64,000 bases of DNA from Pseudomonas sp. W4I3. GTDB taxonomy: Bacteria; Pseudomonadota; Gammaproteobacteria; Pseudomonadales; Pseudomonadaceae. The notes under the pieces are model-generated. The model saw only the letters and a list, made by a program, of their open reading frames with translations. It did no database searches and had not been told where the DNA came from. Position numbers and translations under genes: made by a program. The DNA lies in contig NZ_JAUSXS010000001.1 in NCBI RefSeq assembly GCF_030816195.1, positions 5,975,501 through 6,039,500 on the forward strand, written 5' to 3'. Positions 1 to 8,700 of the stretch are shown piece by piece. The first letter of the stretch is position 1. Each line of letters starts with the position of its first letter.

Positions 1-67
1 CGCCGTCGTCCAGTTCCAGGGTCAAGTCCACCGGCAGGTCGCCGACGGTTCCACGAATTCGCAACAT
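1..67 (-). CDS. 5' end of an unrecognised gene (runs off the window)
   Basis: Only the first 22 codons are in the window. The peptide begins MLRIRGTVGDLPVDL and runs into an acidic ELDDG stretch. An AGGAAGG ribosome binding site lies just before the ATG at 67-65, which supports a real start. It is divergent from the zinc operon and shares the intergenic region that holds the Zur-like box, so zinc control is possible but unproven. I do not recognise the family from so little sequence. Confidence 0.6.
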   Translation of the reverse strand, partial: MLRIRGTVGDLPVDLTLELDDG

Positions 68-153
68 CGTCCTTCCTCCAGCATTTTTTCTGACGGGCAT
101 GCTCCCATGCAGCTTGCGCAACGCCAAGCGGACGGTCAAACTCTCGGCACTTC

Positions 154-173
154 TGTTATAAGATTACATAACA
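154..173. promoter_or_regulatory. Zur-like operator before the zinc operon
   Basis: The sequence TGTTATAAGATTACATAACA is an inverted repeat, TGTTAT and ATAACA, 25 bp before the zrgA start. Zur boxes in gammaproteobacteria are AT-rich palindromes with TGTTAT/ATAACA arms. The spacer here (8 bp) is longer than in the textbook E. coli box, so this is a candidate. The downstream gene is a His-rich zinc protein, which fits. Confidence 0.6.
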
Positions 174-198
174 AAACTTTCATCTCTGGAGTCCCGCC

Positions 199-804
199 AT
201 GCGCCGTCTGCTGCTCGCTTTGCCGTTTGCCCTGCTGCCACTGGCTGTCGCTCATGCCCATGAAGACCACGAGCATGAGCACGGCAGCCTAGGCGCTCAC
301 GAACACGGCGTCGGCCGCCTTAATGCGGTGCTGGACGGCCAGTCTCTGGAGCTTGAGCTGGACAGCCCGGCCATGAACCTGGTGGGTTTCGAACACGCGC
401 CAACCAGTGCCGCCGACAAGGCCAAAGTCGCCGCAGCGCGCAAACAGCTGGAAGATCCGCTGGCGCTGTTCAGCCTGCCCAAGGCCGCCGGTTGCGTCAT
501 CAGCTCCCAGGAACTCAACAGCCCGCTGTTCGGCGACAAGCCGCAAGCCGATCATGATGACGACGACGATGACCACGCCACCGACGGCAAAGGCGCCGCC
601 GCCCACGAACATCACCACGACCACAGCGAAATCCACGCCCACTACGAACTCACCTGCGCCACCCCCACGGCGCTGAGCAACCTGGACCTGAGCCAAGTGT
701 TCAAGACCTTCCCCGCCACCCAGAAAATTCAGGTACAACTGATCGGCCCGAGCGGTCAGCAAGGTATTGACGCGACGGCCACTGCAGCCACCCTGAAGTT
801 CTGA
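199..804 (+). CDS. ZrgA-like (DUF2796) zinc-binding periplasmic protein
   Basis: A 201-residue exported protein. The N-terminus is a signal peptide (basic MRR, hydrophobic core, AHA cleavage motif near residue 20). Two metal-binding clusters follow: a His/Glu stretch at about 19-36 and a very acidic and His-rich stretch at about 119-148. This layout matches the DUF2796 family, including Vibrio cholerae ZrgA and P. aeruginosa PA4063, which is induced by zinc starvation. It probably captures zinc in the periplasm for the ABC system encoded downstream. It is the first gene of a four-gene operon and sits behind the Zur-like box at 154-173. The family is clear; its transport role here is inferred from the relatives. 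Confidence 0.85.
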   Translation: MRRLLLALPFALLPLAVAHAHEDHEHEHGSLGAHEHGVGRLNAVLDGQSLELELDSPAMNLVGFEHAPTSAADKAKVAAARKQLEDPLALFSLPKAAGCVISSQELNSPLFGDKPQADHDDDDDDHATDGKGAAAHEHHHDHSEIHAHYELTCATPTALSNLDLSQVFKTFPATQKIQVQLIGPSGQQGIDATATAATLKF

Positions 805-810
805 GTTCAC

Positions 811-1521
811 ATGACCCACGCATTGATCCAACTGTCCGACCTGAGCTTCAACTGGCCCGGTCATCCGCAGTTGCTGGACATCCCCGCGTTCCGCCTGGAG
901 CCGGGGGAAACCCTGTTCCTCAAGGGCCCCAGCGGCAGTGGCAAAACCACCCTGCTCGGTTTGCTCGGCGGCGTGCAGACACCCAGCCGAGGCAGTATTC
1001 GCCTGCTCGGCCAGGAGCTGAGCGAGCTGTCGGCCGGCGCCCGTGACCGTTTTCGTGTGGACCACACGGGCTACATCTTCCAGCAGTTCAACTTGCTGCC
1101 GTTCTTGTCGGTGCGCGAGAACGTCGAGCTGCCGTGTCACTTCTCCAAACTGCGGGCACAGCGCGCGATTCAGCGCCACGGCAGCGTCGATCAGGCCGCG
1201 GCGACCTTGCTTGCCCACCTGGGCCTGAAAGACCCGAGCCTGCTTGAACGCCGCGCCGACTCGCTGTCCATCGGCCAGCAACAACGGGTGGCCGCCGCCC
1301 GTGCGCTGATCGGCCAACCGGAACTGGTGATCGCCGACGAGCCCACCTCGGCCCTCGACTACGACGCGCGCGAGGCGTTCATTCAACTGCTGTTCGCCGA
1401 ATGCCGCGAGGCCGGGGCCAGCCTGTTGTTTGTCAGCCACGACCAAAGCCTGGCACCGCTGTTCGACCGCAACCTGTCGCTGGCCGAACTCAATCGCGCC
1501 GCCACGCTCGCAGAGGTTTGA
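811..1521 (+). CDS. ABC transporter ATP-binding protein of the zinc operon
   Basis: A 236-residue ATPase of the LolD/MacB type. It has Walker A GPSGSGKTT (39-47), a Q-loop near 91, signature LSIGQQQR (152-159, with Ile instead of the usual first Gly) and Walker B LVIADEP (172-178). It starts six bases after the zrgA stop with no strong ribosome binding site, so translation is probably coupled. It pairs with the FtsX-type permease next door; such pairs often act as mechanotransmission systems rather than classical importers. The orthologue in P. aeruginosa is PA4064, in the same zinc-responsive operon. How the system moves or mobilises zinc is not shown by the sequence. Confidence 0.88.
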   Translation: MTHALIQLSDLSFNWPGHPQLLDIPAFRLEPGETLFLKGPSGSGKTTLLGLLGGVQTPSRGSIRLLGQELSELSAGARDRFRVDHTGYIFQQFNLLPFLSVRENVELPCHFSKLRAQRAIQRHGSVDQAAATLLAHLGLKDPSLLERRADSLSIGQQQRVAAARALIGQPELVIADEPTSALDYDAREAFIQLLFAECREAGASLLFVSHDQSLAPLFDRNLSLAELNRAATLAEV

Positions 1522-1522
1522 G

Positions 1523-2788
1523 ATGTATCTGTTCCGTCTAGCCATGGCCAGCCTGGCTAACCGCCGCTTTACCGCGATCCTCACCGCTTTTGCCATCGCA
1601 CTTTCCGTCTGCTTGTTGCTCGCGGTGGAGCGCGTGCGTGTGGAAGCGCGCAACAGCTTCGCCAGCACCATCAGCGGCACGGACTTGATCGTCGGCGCAC
1701 GCTCGGGCTCGGTGAACCTGCTGCTGTACTCGGTGTTCCGCATCGGCAACGCCACCAACAATATCCGCTGGGACAGCTACGAGCACTTCGCCGCCAGCCC
1801 CCAGGTGAAATGGGCGATTCCGATTTCCCTCGGCGACTCCCATCGCGGTTACCGGGTGATGGGCACCAATGAGTCCTACTTTGAGCATTACCAGTACGGG
1901 CGCAAACAGAACCTCGAGCTGGCCAGCGGCCGCGCCTTTGCCACCGACCCGTTCGAGGTGGTGCTCGGCGCCGAAGTCGCCGACGCCCTGCACTACACGC
2001 TCGGCGACAAACTGGTGCTGGCCCATGGCGTAGCGTTGGTCAGCCTAGTCAAGCACGATGACAAGCCCTTTACCGTGGTCGGTATCCTCAAGCGCACCGG
2101 CACGCCGGTGGACCGCACGCTGCATATCAGCCTCGGCGGCATGGAGGCGATCCACATCGACTGGCACAACGGCGTACCGGCCCAGGGCAAGGGCCGCATC
2201 AGCGCCGATCAGGCACGCAACATGGACCTGACCCCGCAAGCGATCACCGCGTTCATGCTCGGTTTGAACAACAAGATTTCCACCTTCGCCCTGCAACGGG
2301 AAATCAACGAGTTCCGTGGCGAGCCGATGCTGGCGATTTTGCCAGGGGTGGCACTGCAAGAGCTGTGGAGCATGATGGGCACCGCCGAAAAAGCCTTGTT
2401 CGTGATCTCGCTGTTCGTGGTGCTGACGGGCTTGATCGGCATGCTCACGGCAATTCTCACCAGCCTCAACGAGCGCCGCCGCGAAATGGCGATCCTGCGC
2501 TCGGTGGGCGCACGGCCATGGCACATCGCAACGCTGCTGATCTTCGAAGCCTTCGCCCTGGCCCTGGCCGGCGTGGTGGCCGGCTTGGGTTTGCTGTACG
2601 TCTGCATCGCCGCATCGCGCGGCTATCTGCAGGCCAACTACGGGCTGGACCTGCCCATGGCATGGCCGAGTGAATATGAATGGACGTTGCTCGCCGGTAT
2701 CCTGGCGGCCGCTCTATTGATGGGCAGCGTGCCCGCGTGGCGTGCCTATCGCCAGTCGTTGGCCGATGGCCTGTCGATTAGGCTGTAG
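1523..2788 (+). CDS. FtsX/MacB-type ABC permease of the zinc operon
   Basis: A 421-residue inner-membrane protein. One transmembrane helix lies near the N-terminus (about 17-36), followed by a large periplasmic domain and three C-terminal helices (about 296-320, 344-370 and 386-408). This is the MacB/LolC/FtsX topology. The ERRREMAILRSVGA motif after the second helix is the cytoplasmic coupling segment of this family. The ATG at 1523 lies two bases past the stop of the ATPase gene; a longer reading frame upstream overlaps that gene and is not needed. It is the partner of the ATPase at 811-1521 and equivalent to PA4065. Confidence 0.87.
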   Translation: MYLFRLAMASLANRRFTAILTAFAIALSVCLLLAVERVRVEARNSFASTISGTDLIVGARSGSVNLLLYSVFRIGNATNNIRWDSYEHFAASPQVKWAIPISLGDSHRGYRVMGTNESYFEHYQYGRKQNLELASGRAFATDPFEVVLGAEVADALHYTLGDKLVLAHGVALVSLVKHDDKPFTVVGILKRTGTPVDRTLHISLGGMEAIHIDWHNGVPAQGKGRISADQARNMDLTPQAITAFMLGLNNKISTFALQREINEFRGEPMLAILPGVALQELWSMMGTAEKALFVISLFVVLTGLIGMLTAILTSLNERRREMAILRSVGARPWHIATLLIFEAFALALAGVVAGLGLLYVCIAASRGYLQANYGLDLPMAWPSEYEWTLLAGILAAALLMGSVPAWRAYRQSLADGLSIRL

Positions 2789-2808
2789 AACAGCCGCTGC
2801 AAGTTTTT

Positions 2809-2861
2809 AGCCCCAAGCTGCAAGCGAATCGGGTTCTACTTGAAGCTTGCAGCTTGGCGCT
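2809..2861. repeat. 17-bp stem hairpin between permease and DUF3299 genes
   Basis: The arms AGCCCCAAGCTGCAAGC (2809-2825) and GCTTGCAGCTTGGCGCT (2845-2861) pair with one mismatch around a 19-nt loop. There is no T run, so it is not a normal terminator. It fills most of the only sizeable gap inside the zinc operon. It may be a dispersed REP-like element or may tune expression of the last gene. Confidence 0.6.
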
Positions 2862-2879
2862 ACCCACTGAGGAGTCTTC

Positions 2880-3401
2880 ATGCGTCATGCCCTGTTTGCC
2901 CTGCTATTGCTTATGGCCCTGCCCGCCTGGGCCGAGGAGCAGCCCAAGGATTTGTCGTGGCAGGAAATGATCCCACCGGATGCGCCACCGGAAGTGCCCA
3001 ATATGAAACCGCTGCATGACCTGTCGAGCATGGCCGATGCCTTGTCCGTCGAGGCCGCGCCCGCCGCCAAGCAGGACTTGCCCAACGCGCCGGTGGTGCA
3101 GAGTCTCGACGGCCAGCACATTCGCCTGCCGGGCTACATTGTGCCGTTGGAGGTGAGCGAGGAAGGCCGCACCACCGAGTTCCTGCTGGTGCCGTATTTC
3201 GGCGCGTGCATCCATGTGCCACCGCCGCCGTCGAACCAGATCGTGCATGTGAAAAGCGAAGTCGGCGTGAAACTCGATGAGCTGTATCAGCCGTACTGGA
3301 TCGAAGGGGCGATGCAGGTCAAGCCGTCGTCCAGTGAGTTGGCCGACGCCGGCTACCAGATGGATGCCAAGAAAATTTATATGTACGAGTTGGAGGAATA
3401 A
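2880..3401 (+). CDS. DUF3299 periplasmic protein of the zinc operon
   Basis: A 173-residue protein with a clear signal peptide (MRH, hydrophobic core, AWA cleavage near 19). The mature part contains the family core: LPGYIVPLE, then FLLVPYFGACIHVPPPPSNQ, which carries Cys and His residues that could bind metal. DUF3299 proteins commonly sit behind zinc-related ABC genes; the P. aeruginosa equivalent is PA4066. A GAGG ribosome binding site precedes the ATG. Molecular function is unknown. A periplasmic accessory or metal chaperone role is inferred from the operon. Confidence 0.82.
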   Translation: MRHALFALLLLMALPAWAEEQPKDLSWQEMIPPDAPPEVPNMKPLHDLSSMADALSVEAAPAAKQDLPNAPVVQSLDGQHIRLPGYIVPLEVSEEGRTTEFLLVPYFGACIHVPPPPSNQIVHVKSEVGVKLDELYQPYWIEGAMQVKPSSSELADAGYQMDAKKIYMYELEE

Positions 3402-3437
3402 CCCTCCCACAGTTTTTGCGGCGTGGTTGGCCTTTCA

Positions 3438-3451
3438 TTGAGCTGAGTCAA
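3438..3451. promoter_or_regulatory. ANR/FNR-like box before oprG
   Basis: TTGAGCTGAGTCAA matches the ANR/FNR consensus TTGAT-N4-ATCAA at 8 of 10 fixed positions and lies 63 bp before the oprG ATG. OprG in P. aeruginosa is known to be raised under low oxygen through ANR, which supports the call. Confidence 0.5.
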
Positions 3452-3473
3452 AAGATCGCACGGAACGATCTTT
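3451..3473. terminator. Dyad between zinc operon and oprG, possible terminator
   Basis: AAAGATCG (3451-3458) and CGATCTTT (3466-3473) form a perfect 8-bp stem with a 7-nt loop. It has A on the left arm and T on the right, as in a short terminator. It overlaps the edge of the ANR-like box, so it could instead be part of the oprG operator region. Confidence 0.4.
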
Positions 3474-3514
3474 ACCATTGGGCGTACAACTTTTAACGTC
3501 CTTTTGGAGCTCCC

Positions 3515-4213
3515 ATGAACAAGTCTCTGCTCGGCGCGTCCCTCTTCGCGCTCGCCCTCGTCGCCCCTGTCGCTCACGCCCACCAGGCGGGTGACATTCT
3601 GATTCGCGCCGGTGCAATCACCGTGAATCCGAAGGCCGACAGCAGCAGCGTCAAGGTTGACCAAGGCCCACTGGCCGGCACCAACCTGGGCGGCAAGGCG
3701 ACCATGAGCAGCGACACCCAACTGGGCTTGAACTTCGCCTACATGATCACCGACCACGTCGGTATCGAACTGCTGGCCGCCACGCCGTTCGAGCACGACG
3801 TGAAGATCAAGAACACCGCCCTCGGCGCCGCCAATGGCAAGCTCGGCACACTCAAACACCTGCCGCCGACCTTGAGCGTCGTGTACTACCCGCTGGACCA
3901 CCAGTCGGCGTTCCAGCCCTATGTGGGCGCCGGTATCAACTACACCTGGATTTACGACGAACACGTGGGCAGCCGCGCCGAACAAGCCGGGTTCAGCAAC
4001 TTCAAGGCTGAAAACTCCTGGGGCTGGGCCGCGCAGATCGGGGCCGACTACATGATCAACGACAAATGGATGATCAACGCCCAGGCGCGCTATATCGACA
4101 TCAGTACCAAGGCCACCGTGGACAACAACGCACTGGGCCAAGGCACTCGGGCCAAGGTCAACGTGGATGTCGACCCGATGGTCTACATGGTGGGTATCGG
4201 TTACAAATTCTAA
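3515..4213 (+). CDS. oprG: OprG, OmpW-family outer membrane protein
   Basis: A 232-residue outer membrane beta-barrel. The signal peptide ends near AHA (about 23). The mature sequence has alternating amphipathic strands and ends in Phe (VGIGYKF), the usual signal for BAM-assisted insertion. It is of the OmpW family, an eight-strand barrel that lets small hydrophobic compounds and possibly small amino acids cross the outer membrane. A GGAG site precedes the ATG. It follows the zinc operon exactly as PA4067 (oprG) follows PA4066. An ANR-like box lies upstream. Its substrate in this strain cannot be read from the sequence. Confidence 0.88.
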   Translation: MNKSLLGASLFALALVAPVAHAHQAGDILIRAGAITVNPKADSSSVKVDQGPLAGTNLGGKATMSSDTQLGLNFAYMITDHVGIELLAATPFEHDVKIKNTALGAANGKLGTLKHLPPTLSVVYYPLDHQSAFQPYVGAGINYTWIYDEHVGSRAEQAGFSNFKAENSWGWAAQIGADYMINDKWMINAQARYIDISTKATVDNNALGQGTRAKVNVDVDPMVYMVGIGYKF

Positions 4214-4233
4214 GCCACACGCATAAGCAAAAT

Positions 4234-4696
4234 GTGGGAGGGGGCTTGCCCCCGATGGCGGTGGGTCAGTCCAGGAATCTTTTGACTGACACTCCGCTAT
4301 CGGGAGCAAGCCCCCTCCCACATTGGGTTCTGTGTTGTGTCAGGTGTGGATGATCTAGCCGGGGCGCGCTGTATCGATTTCGGCACCAGGGCCACCGAGG
4401 ATAAAACACGGCATAACCATGTGGGAGGGGGCTTGCCCCCGATGGCGGTGGGTCAGTCCAGGAATCTTTTGACTGACACTCCGCTATCGGGAGCAAGCCC
4501 CCTCCCACATTGGGTTCTGTGTTGTGTCAGGTGTGGATGATCTAGCCGGGGCGCGCTGTATCGATTTCGGCACCAGGGCCACCGAGGATAAAACACGGCA
4601 TAACCCATGTGGGAGGGGGCTTGCTCCCGATGGCGGTGGGTCAGTCCAGGAATCTTTTGACTGACACTGCGCTATCGGGGGCAAGCCCCCTCCCAC
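4234..4696. repeat. Tandem array of three REPIN elements
   Basis: This fills the 500-bp convergent gap between oprG and the reductase gene. Three 88-bp elements lie at 4234-4321, 4421-4508 and 4609-4696. Each starts GTGGGAGGGGGCTTGC and ends with the inverted copy GCAAGCCCCCTCCCAC. The 99-100 bp spacers after copies 1 and 2 are nearly identical, so a unit of about 187 bp was duplicated in tandem. Copy 3 differs by a few bases. REPINs are non-autonomous elements moved by RAYT transposases encoded elsewhere. The hairpins may also end transcription from both sides. Confidence 0.9.
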
Positions 4697-4713
4697 ATTG
4701 GTTTTGTGTTGGG

Positions 4714-5598
4714 TCAGGTGTGGCGGTAGAAGCGGTCGAGCAACGCTGGCAGGCCTGCTCGCCACGCCCGTGGCTTGATGCCAAAGGTGTGCAGGATTTT
4801 CTTGCAGGCCAGCACCGCGTGCTGCGGTTCTTCGGCCGCATCCGGGCGCGCCGCGTGGGCTTGGGCGGTCGGCGATTCGATGGCCAGTGGGTGGAAATTG
4901 CGCGCTTCGGTGAGGATCGCCTGGCCCAGCGCCAGCGGCGTGGTCGCCTCGTGACCGGCGTAATGGTAGGTGCCCCACAGCGGCGCCGCGCAATCGAGTT
5001 GCTTGAGCACGGAGATGATCACCCGCGCCGCATCGTCCACCGGTGTCGGGTTGCCACGCCGGTCGTCCGCCATCAGTAATTCATCCGGCTGTTCGGCCCG
5101 GGCCAGGAAGCGCCCGAGGGTGCCGTCGACGCTGTCGTCCAGCAACCAGCCGAACCGCAGCAGTACATGTTGCGGGCAGGTGGCGCGTACGCTCTGCTCG
5201 ATGCGCCACAGTGCCTGGCCGCGCAGGCCCAGGGGCACCGGCTCGTCTTTTTCGCTGTAGGCGGTGGCGCGGGAGCCGTCGAACACGCGGTAGCTGGACG
5301 GCTGCACCAGGGTAATGCTGTGGTGCTGGCACAGTTCGGCCAGGCGTTCGATGGCGAACTCCTGGGACGCCAGGCGGGTTTCGCTGACCGCCTCGGCCTG
5401 GAACCAGTCGAAATAGTAGGCGAGGTTGATCAACGCATCGGGACGGGTGTCGTCGAGCAGTTGGGTGAGGCTCGCGGCATCCCAGCCGTCTTGGGGCGGT
5501 TTGGGGGCGAGGAAACCGATGTCTTCCTCTGCACCGAGGCGAATCAGCGCCTGCCCGAGGGCATTCCCGCCGCCCAGTAACATAAGGCGCATTCGCAT
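4714..5598 (-). CDS. RmlD-like sugar-nucleotide reductase/epimerase family protein
   Basis: A 294-residue extended short-chain dehydrogenase-like protein. The NAD(P)-binding glycine motif GGGNALGQ lies at about 9-16. A conserved SSYRVFDG segment follows in the middle, where RmlD-type reductases carry SSTYVFDG. The usual catalytic Lys four residues after Tyr is not obvious, so the chemistry may differ from dTDP-4-dehydrorhamnose reductase. Two ATGs (5598 and 5592) are possible starts and neither has a strong ribosome binding site. It is convergent with oprG, as PA4068 is in P. aeruginosa. The substrate is unknown. Confidence 0.75.
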   Translation of the reverse strand: MRMRLMLLGGGNALGQALIRLGAEEDIGFLAPKPPQDGWDAASLTQLLDDTRPDALINLAYYFDWFQAEAVSETRLASQEFAIERLAELCQHHSITLVQPSSYRVFDGSRATAYSEKDEPVPLGLRGQALWRIEQSVRATCPQHVLLRFGWLLDDSVDGTLGRFLARAEQPDELLMADDRRGNPTPVDDAARVIISVLKQLDCAAPLWGTYHYAGHEATTPLALGQAILTEARNFHPLAIESPTAQAHAARPDAAEEPQHAVLACKKILHTFGIKPRAWRAGLPALLDRFYRHT

Positions 5599-5764
5599 AG
5601 ATTGAGCAGGCCCGGTCTGTTTGGAACGATGGTTGTGTCGGCAGGCGCATGAGCCCTGCCGTAGGTTTATTCCAGAATCGTTGCATTTTGCGGGTTTGTA
5701 GCGCAACCGTCACGGACAAAGTACGTGCGTGCAACTTGTGGGAGCAGGAGGCATCAATCACTAC

Positions 5765-8700
5765 ATGAATCTTCCCGAATCGACAGACCGTGCATTGGAC
5801 GGCTTCCATCCCGCCGTCAGTACCTGGTTTCGCAGCACCTTCCCCTCGGTGACCGCCGCGCAGGCCCAGGCGTGGCCGCTGATCCGCCAGCGCCGTTCGA
5901 CGCTGATCGCCGCGCCGACCGGCTCGGGCAAGACCCTGACCGCCTTTCTCGCGGTGCTCGACGACCTGGTCCACCAGGGCCTGGCCAACGGCGGCCAGCT
6001 GCCTGATGAAACCCTGGTGGTTTACGTTTCGCCGCTCAAGGCGCTCTCCAACGATATCCAGATCAACCTGCAAAATCCGCTGGCGGGCATTACCGAGCAT
6101 CTGCACAAACTTGGCCTGCCGCCCCTGGTGATCCGCACCGCAGTGCGCACCGGCGATACGCCGCAAAAAGACCGCGCCCAGATGCGCAAGCGCGCGCCGC
6201 ATATTCTGGTCACCACCCCGGAATCGCTGTATGTGCTGCTCGGCTCGGATTCCGGCCGACACATGCTCGCCAGCACGCGCACGGTGATTGTCGATGAAAT
6301 CCACGCGATTGCCGCCGGCAAGCGTGGCAGTCACCTGGCGTTAAGCCTGGAACGCCTGCAAGCGTTGTGCGCCGAGCCGCTGACGCGCATCGGCCTGTCG
6401 GCCACGCAAAAGCCCATCGAAGCGGTGTCGCGGTTTCTGGTGGGCACCGCACGCGAGTGCGCCATCGTCGACATCGGCCACGCCCGCCCGCGCGACCTGG
6501 ACATCGAAGTGCCCAAGGTGCCGCTCTCGGCGGTGATGGCCAATGACGTGTGGGACCTGGTCTACGACCGCCTCGCCGAACTGGCCCGTGAACACCGCAC
6601 CACGCTGATTTTTGTCAACACTCGGCGCCTGGCCGAACGCTTGGCGCGCCACCTGAGCGAGCGCCTGGGCAAAACGGCGGTGGCCGCTCACCACGGCAGC
6701 CTGGCCAAGGAAATGCGCCTGGATGCCGAGCAACGGCTCAAGGCCGGCGAGCTGCAGGTGCTGATCGCCACCGCGTCCCTGGAGCTGGGGATTGATATCG
6801 GCGACGTCGACCTGGTCTGCCAAATCAGCTCGCCCGGCTCCATCAACGGTTTTCTGCAACGGGTCGGTCGCTCCGGGCACCAGGTCGGCGGCACGCCCAA
6901 GGGTCGCCTGTTCGCCACCACCCGCGACGACCTGATCGAATGCGCTGCCCTCCTCGACTGCGTGCGCCGTGGCGAGCTCGACACCTTGCACATCCCGGTG
7001 GCGCCGCTGGACGTGCTGGCCCAGCAGATCATCGCCGAGGTCAGTGCGCGCGAATGGCCCGAAGCCGCCCTGCTCGCAATTATCCGCCGCGCCGCGCCGT
7101 ATGCCGAGTTGGACGAGCGCCACTACCAGGCGCTGTTGCGCATGCTTGCCGATGGCTACAACGGGCGTCAGGGCATCCGCAGCGCTTATCTGCACCGTGA
7201 CGCCGTGACCCACACCCTGCGCGGCCGCCGTGGCGCGCGGCTCACGGCAGTGACCAGCGGCGGCACCATTCCCGACAACGCCGACTACAGCGTGCTGCTG
7301 GAACCCCAGAGCCTGAACATCGGCAGCGTCAACGAAGACTTCGCGGTGGAAAGCATCGCCGGGGACATTTTCCAGCTCGGCAATACCTCCTACCGAATCC
7401 TGCGGGTGGAAGCCGGCAAGGTGCGGGTGGAGGACGCCCACGGCCAGCCGCCGACCATTCCGTTCTGGCTCGGCGAAGCGCCGGGGCGCAGCCACGAGTT
7501 ATCAGCGGCCGTAGCCCGCTTGCAGGGGCAGTTGGACCAATTGCTCAGCGCCAGCCCCGGCGACCTGCAACCGGCGCAGGCCTGGCTCACCGGCACGCTC
7601 GGCCTGAACCGCGCCAGCGCCGAACAACTGCTCGATTACCTGGCCCGCGCACGCCTGGCCCTCAGCGCATTGCCGTCCCAGGACACCTTGATCATGGAGC
7701 GGTTTTTCGACGAGTCCGGCGGCACTCAGTTGATCATTCACACGCCCTTTGGCAGCCGCATCAACCGCGCCTGGGGCCTGGCCCTGCGCAAGCGCTTTTG
7801 CCGCACCTTCAACTTCGAGCTGCAAGCGGCGGCCAGCGAAAATGCGATTGTGCTGTCGTTGTCCACCAGCCACAGCTTCGCGCTGGATGAGGTGTGGCGT
7901 TACCTCAACAGCCACAGCGCCGAACACCTGTTGATCCAGGCCGTGCTGGATGCGCCGCTGTTCGGTGTGCGCTGGCGCTGGAACGCCGGGGTGGCGCTGG
8001 CCTTGCCGCGCTATACCGGTGGGCGCAAGGTGGCGCCGCAGATCCAGCGCATGAAAAGCGAAGACCTGATCGCCAGCGTGTTTCCCGACCAGATCGCCTG
8101 CCTGGAAAACCTCGCCGGCGAACGCGAAGTGCCCGACCATCCCCTGGTGGAACAAACCCTCGACGACTGCCTGCACGAAGCCATGGACAGCGAGGGCTGG
8201 CTCGCGCTGCTGCGGCGCATGGAAGCGGGCGACGTGCGCATGGTCAGCCGCGACTTGCCCGCGCCGTCGCCGATGGCGGCCGAAATTCTCAGCGCGCGGC
8301 CCTATACCTTTCTCGATGACGCGCCTTTGGAAGAACGCCGCACCCAGGCCGTGCTCAACCGCCGCTGGAGCGACCCGCAAAGTACCGACGACCTCGGCGC
8401 GCTGGATGCCGAGGCAATCGCTGGCGTGCGCGAGGAAGCCTGGCCGGCGCCTCAGGGGTTGGACGAAATGCACGAGGCGCTGATGAGCCTGGCCTGCCTT
8501 GCAGAGCCGGAACTCACGCCTCAATGGGCCGAATGGCTGCAAGCGTTGACCCAGGCCGGGCGCGCTTATCCGCTGCCCAATGGTCTGTGGGTGGCCGTGG
8601 AACGCTTGAGCTGTCTGCAGGCGATCTACCCGCACAACCTGCCGCTGCTGCCGGGTTTCGACGAGCCTTGGACATTCGACGAGGCCCTGGTGGAAGTGCT

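Noticed and set aside
289..1761. 490-codon minus-strand frame over the zinc operon
   Set aside because: It overlaps three well-supported genes and encodes low-complexity His/Val-rich sequence.
4234..4696. CRISPR-like regular repeats
   Set aside because: Spacers are nearly identical, the repeats are 88 bp with REP palindromes, and no cas genes are near. It is a REPIN array.
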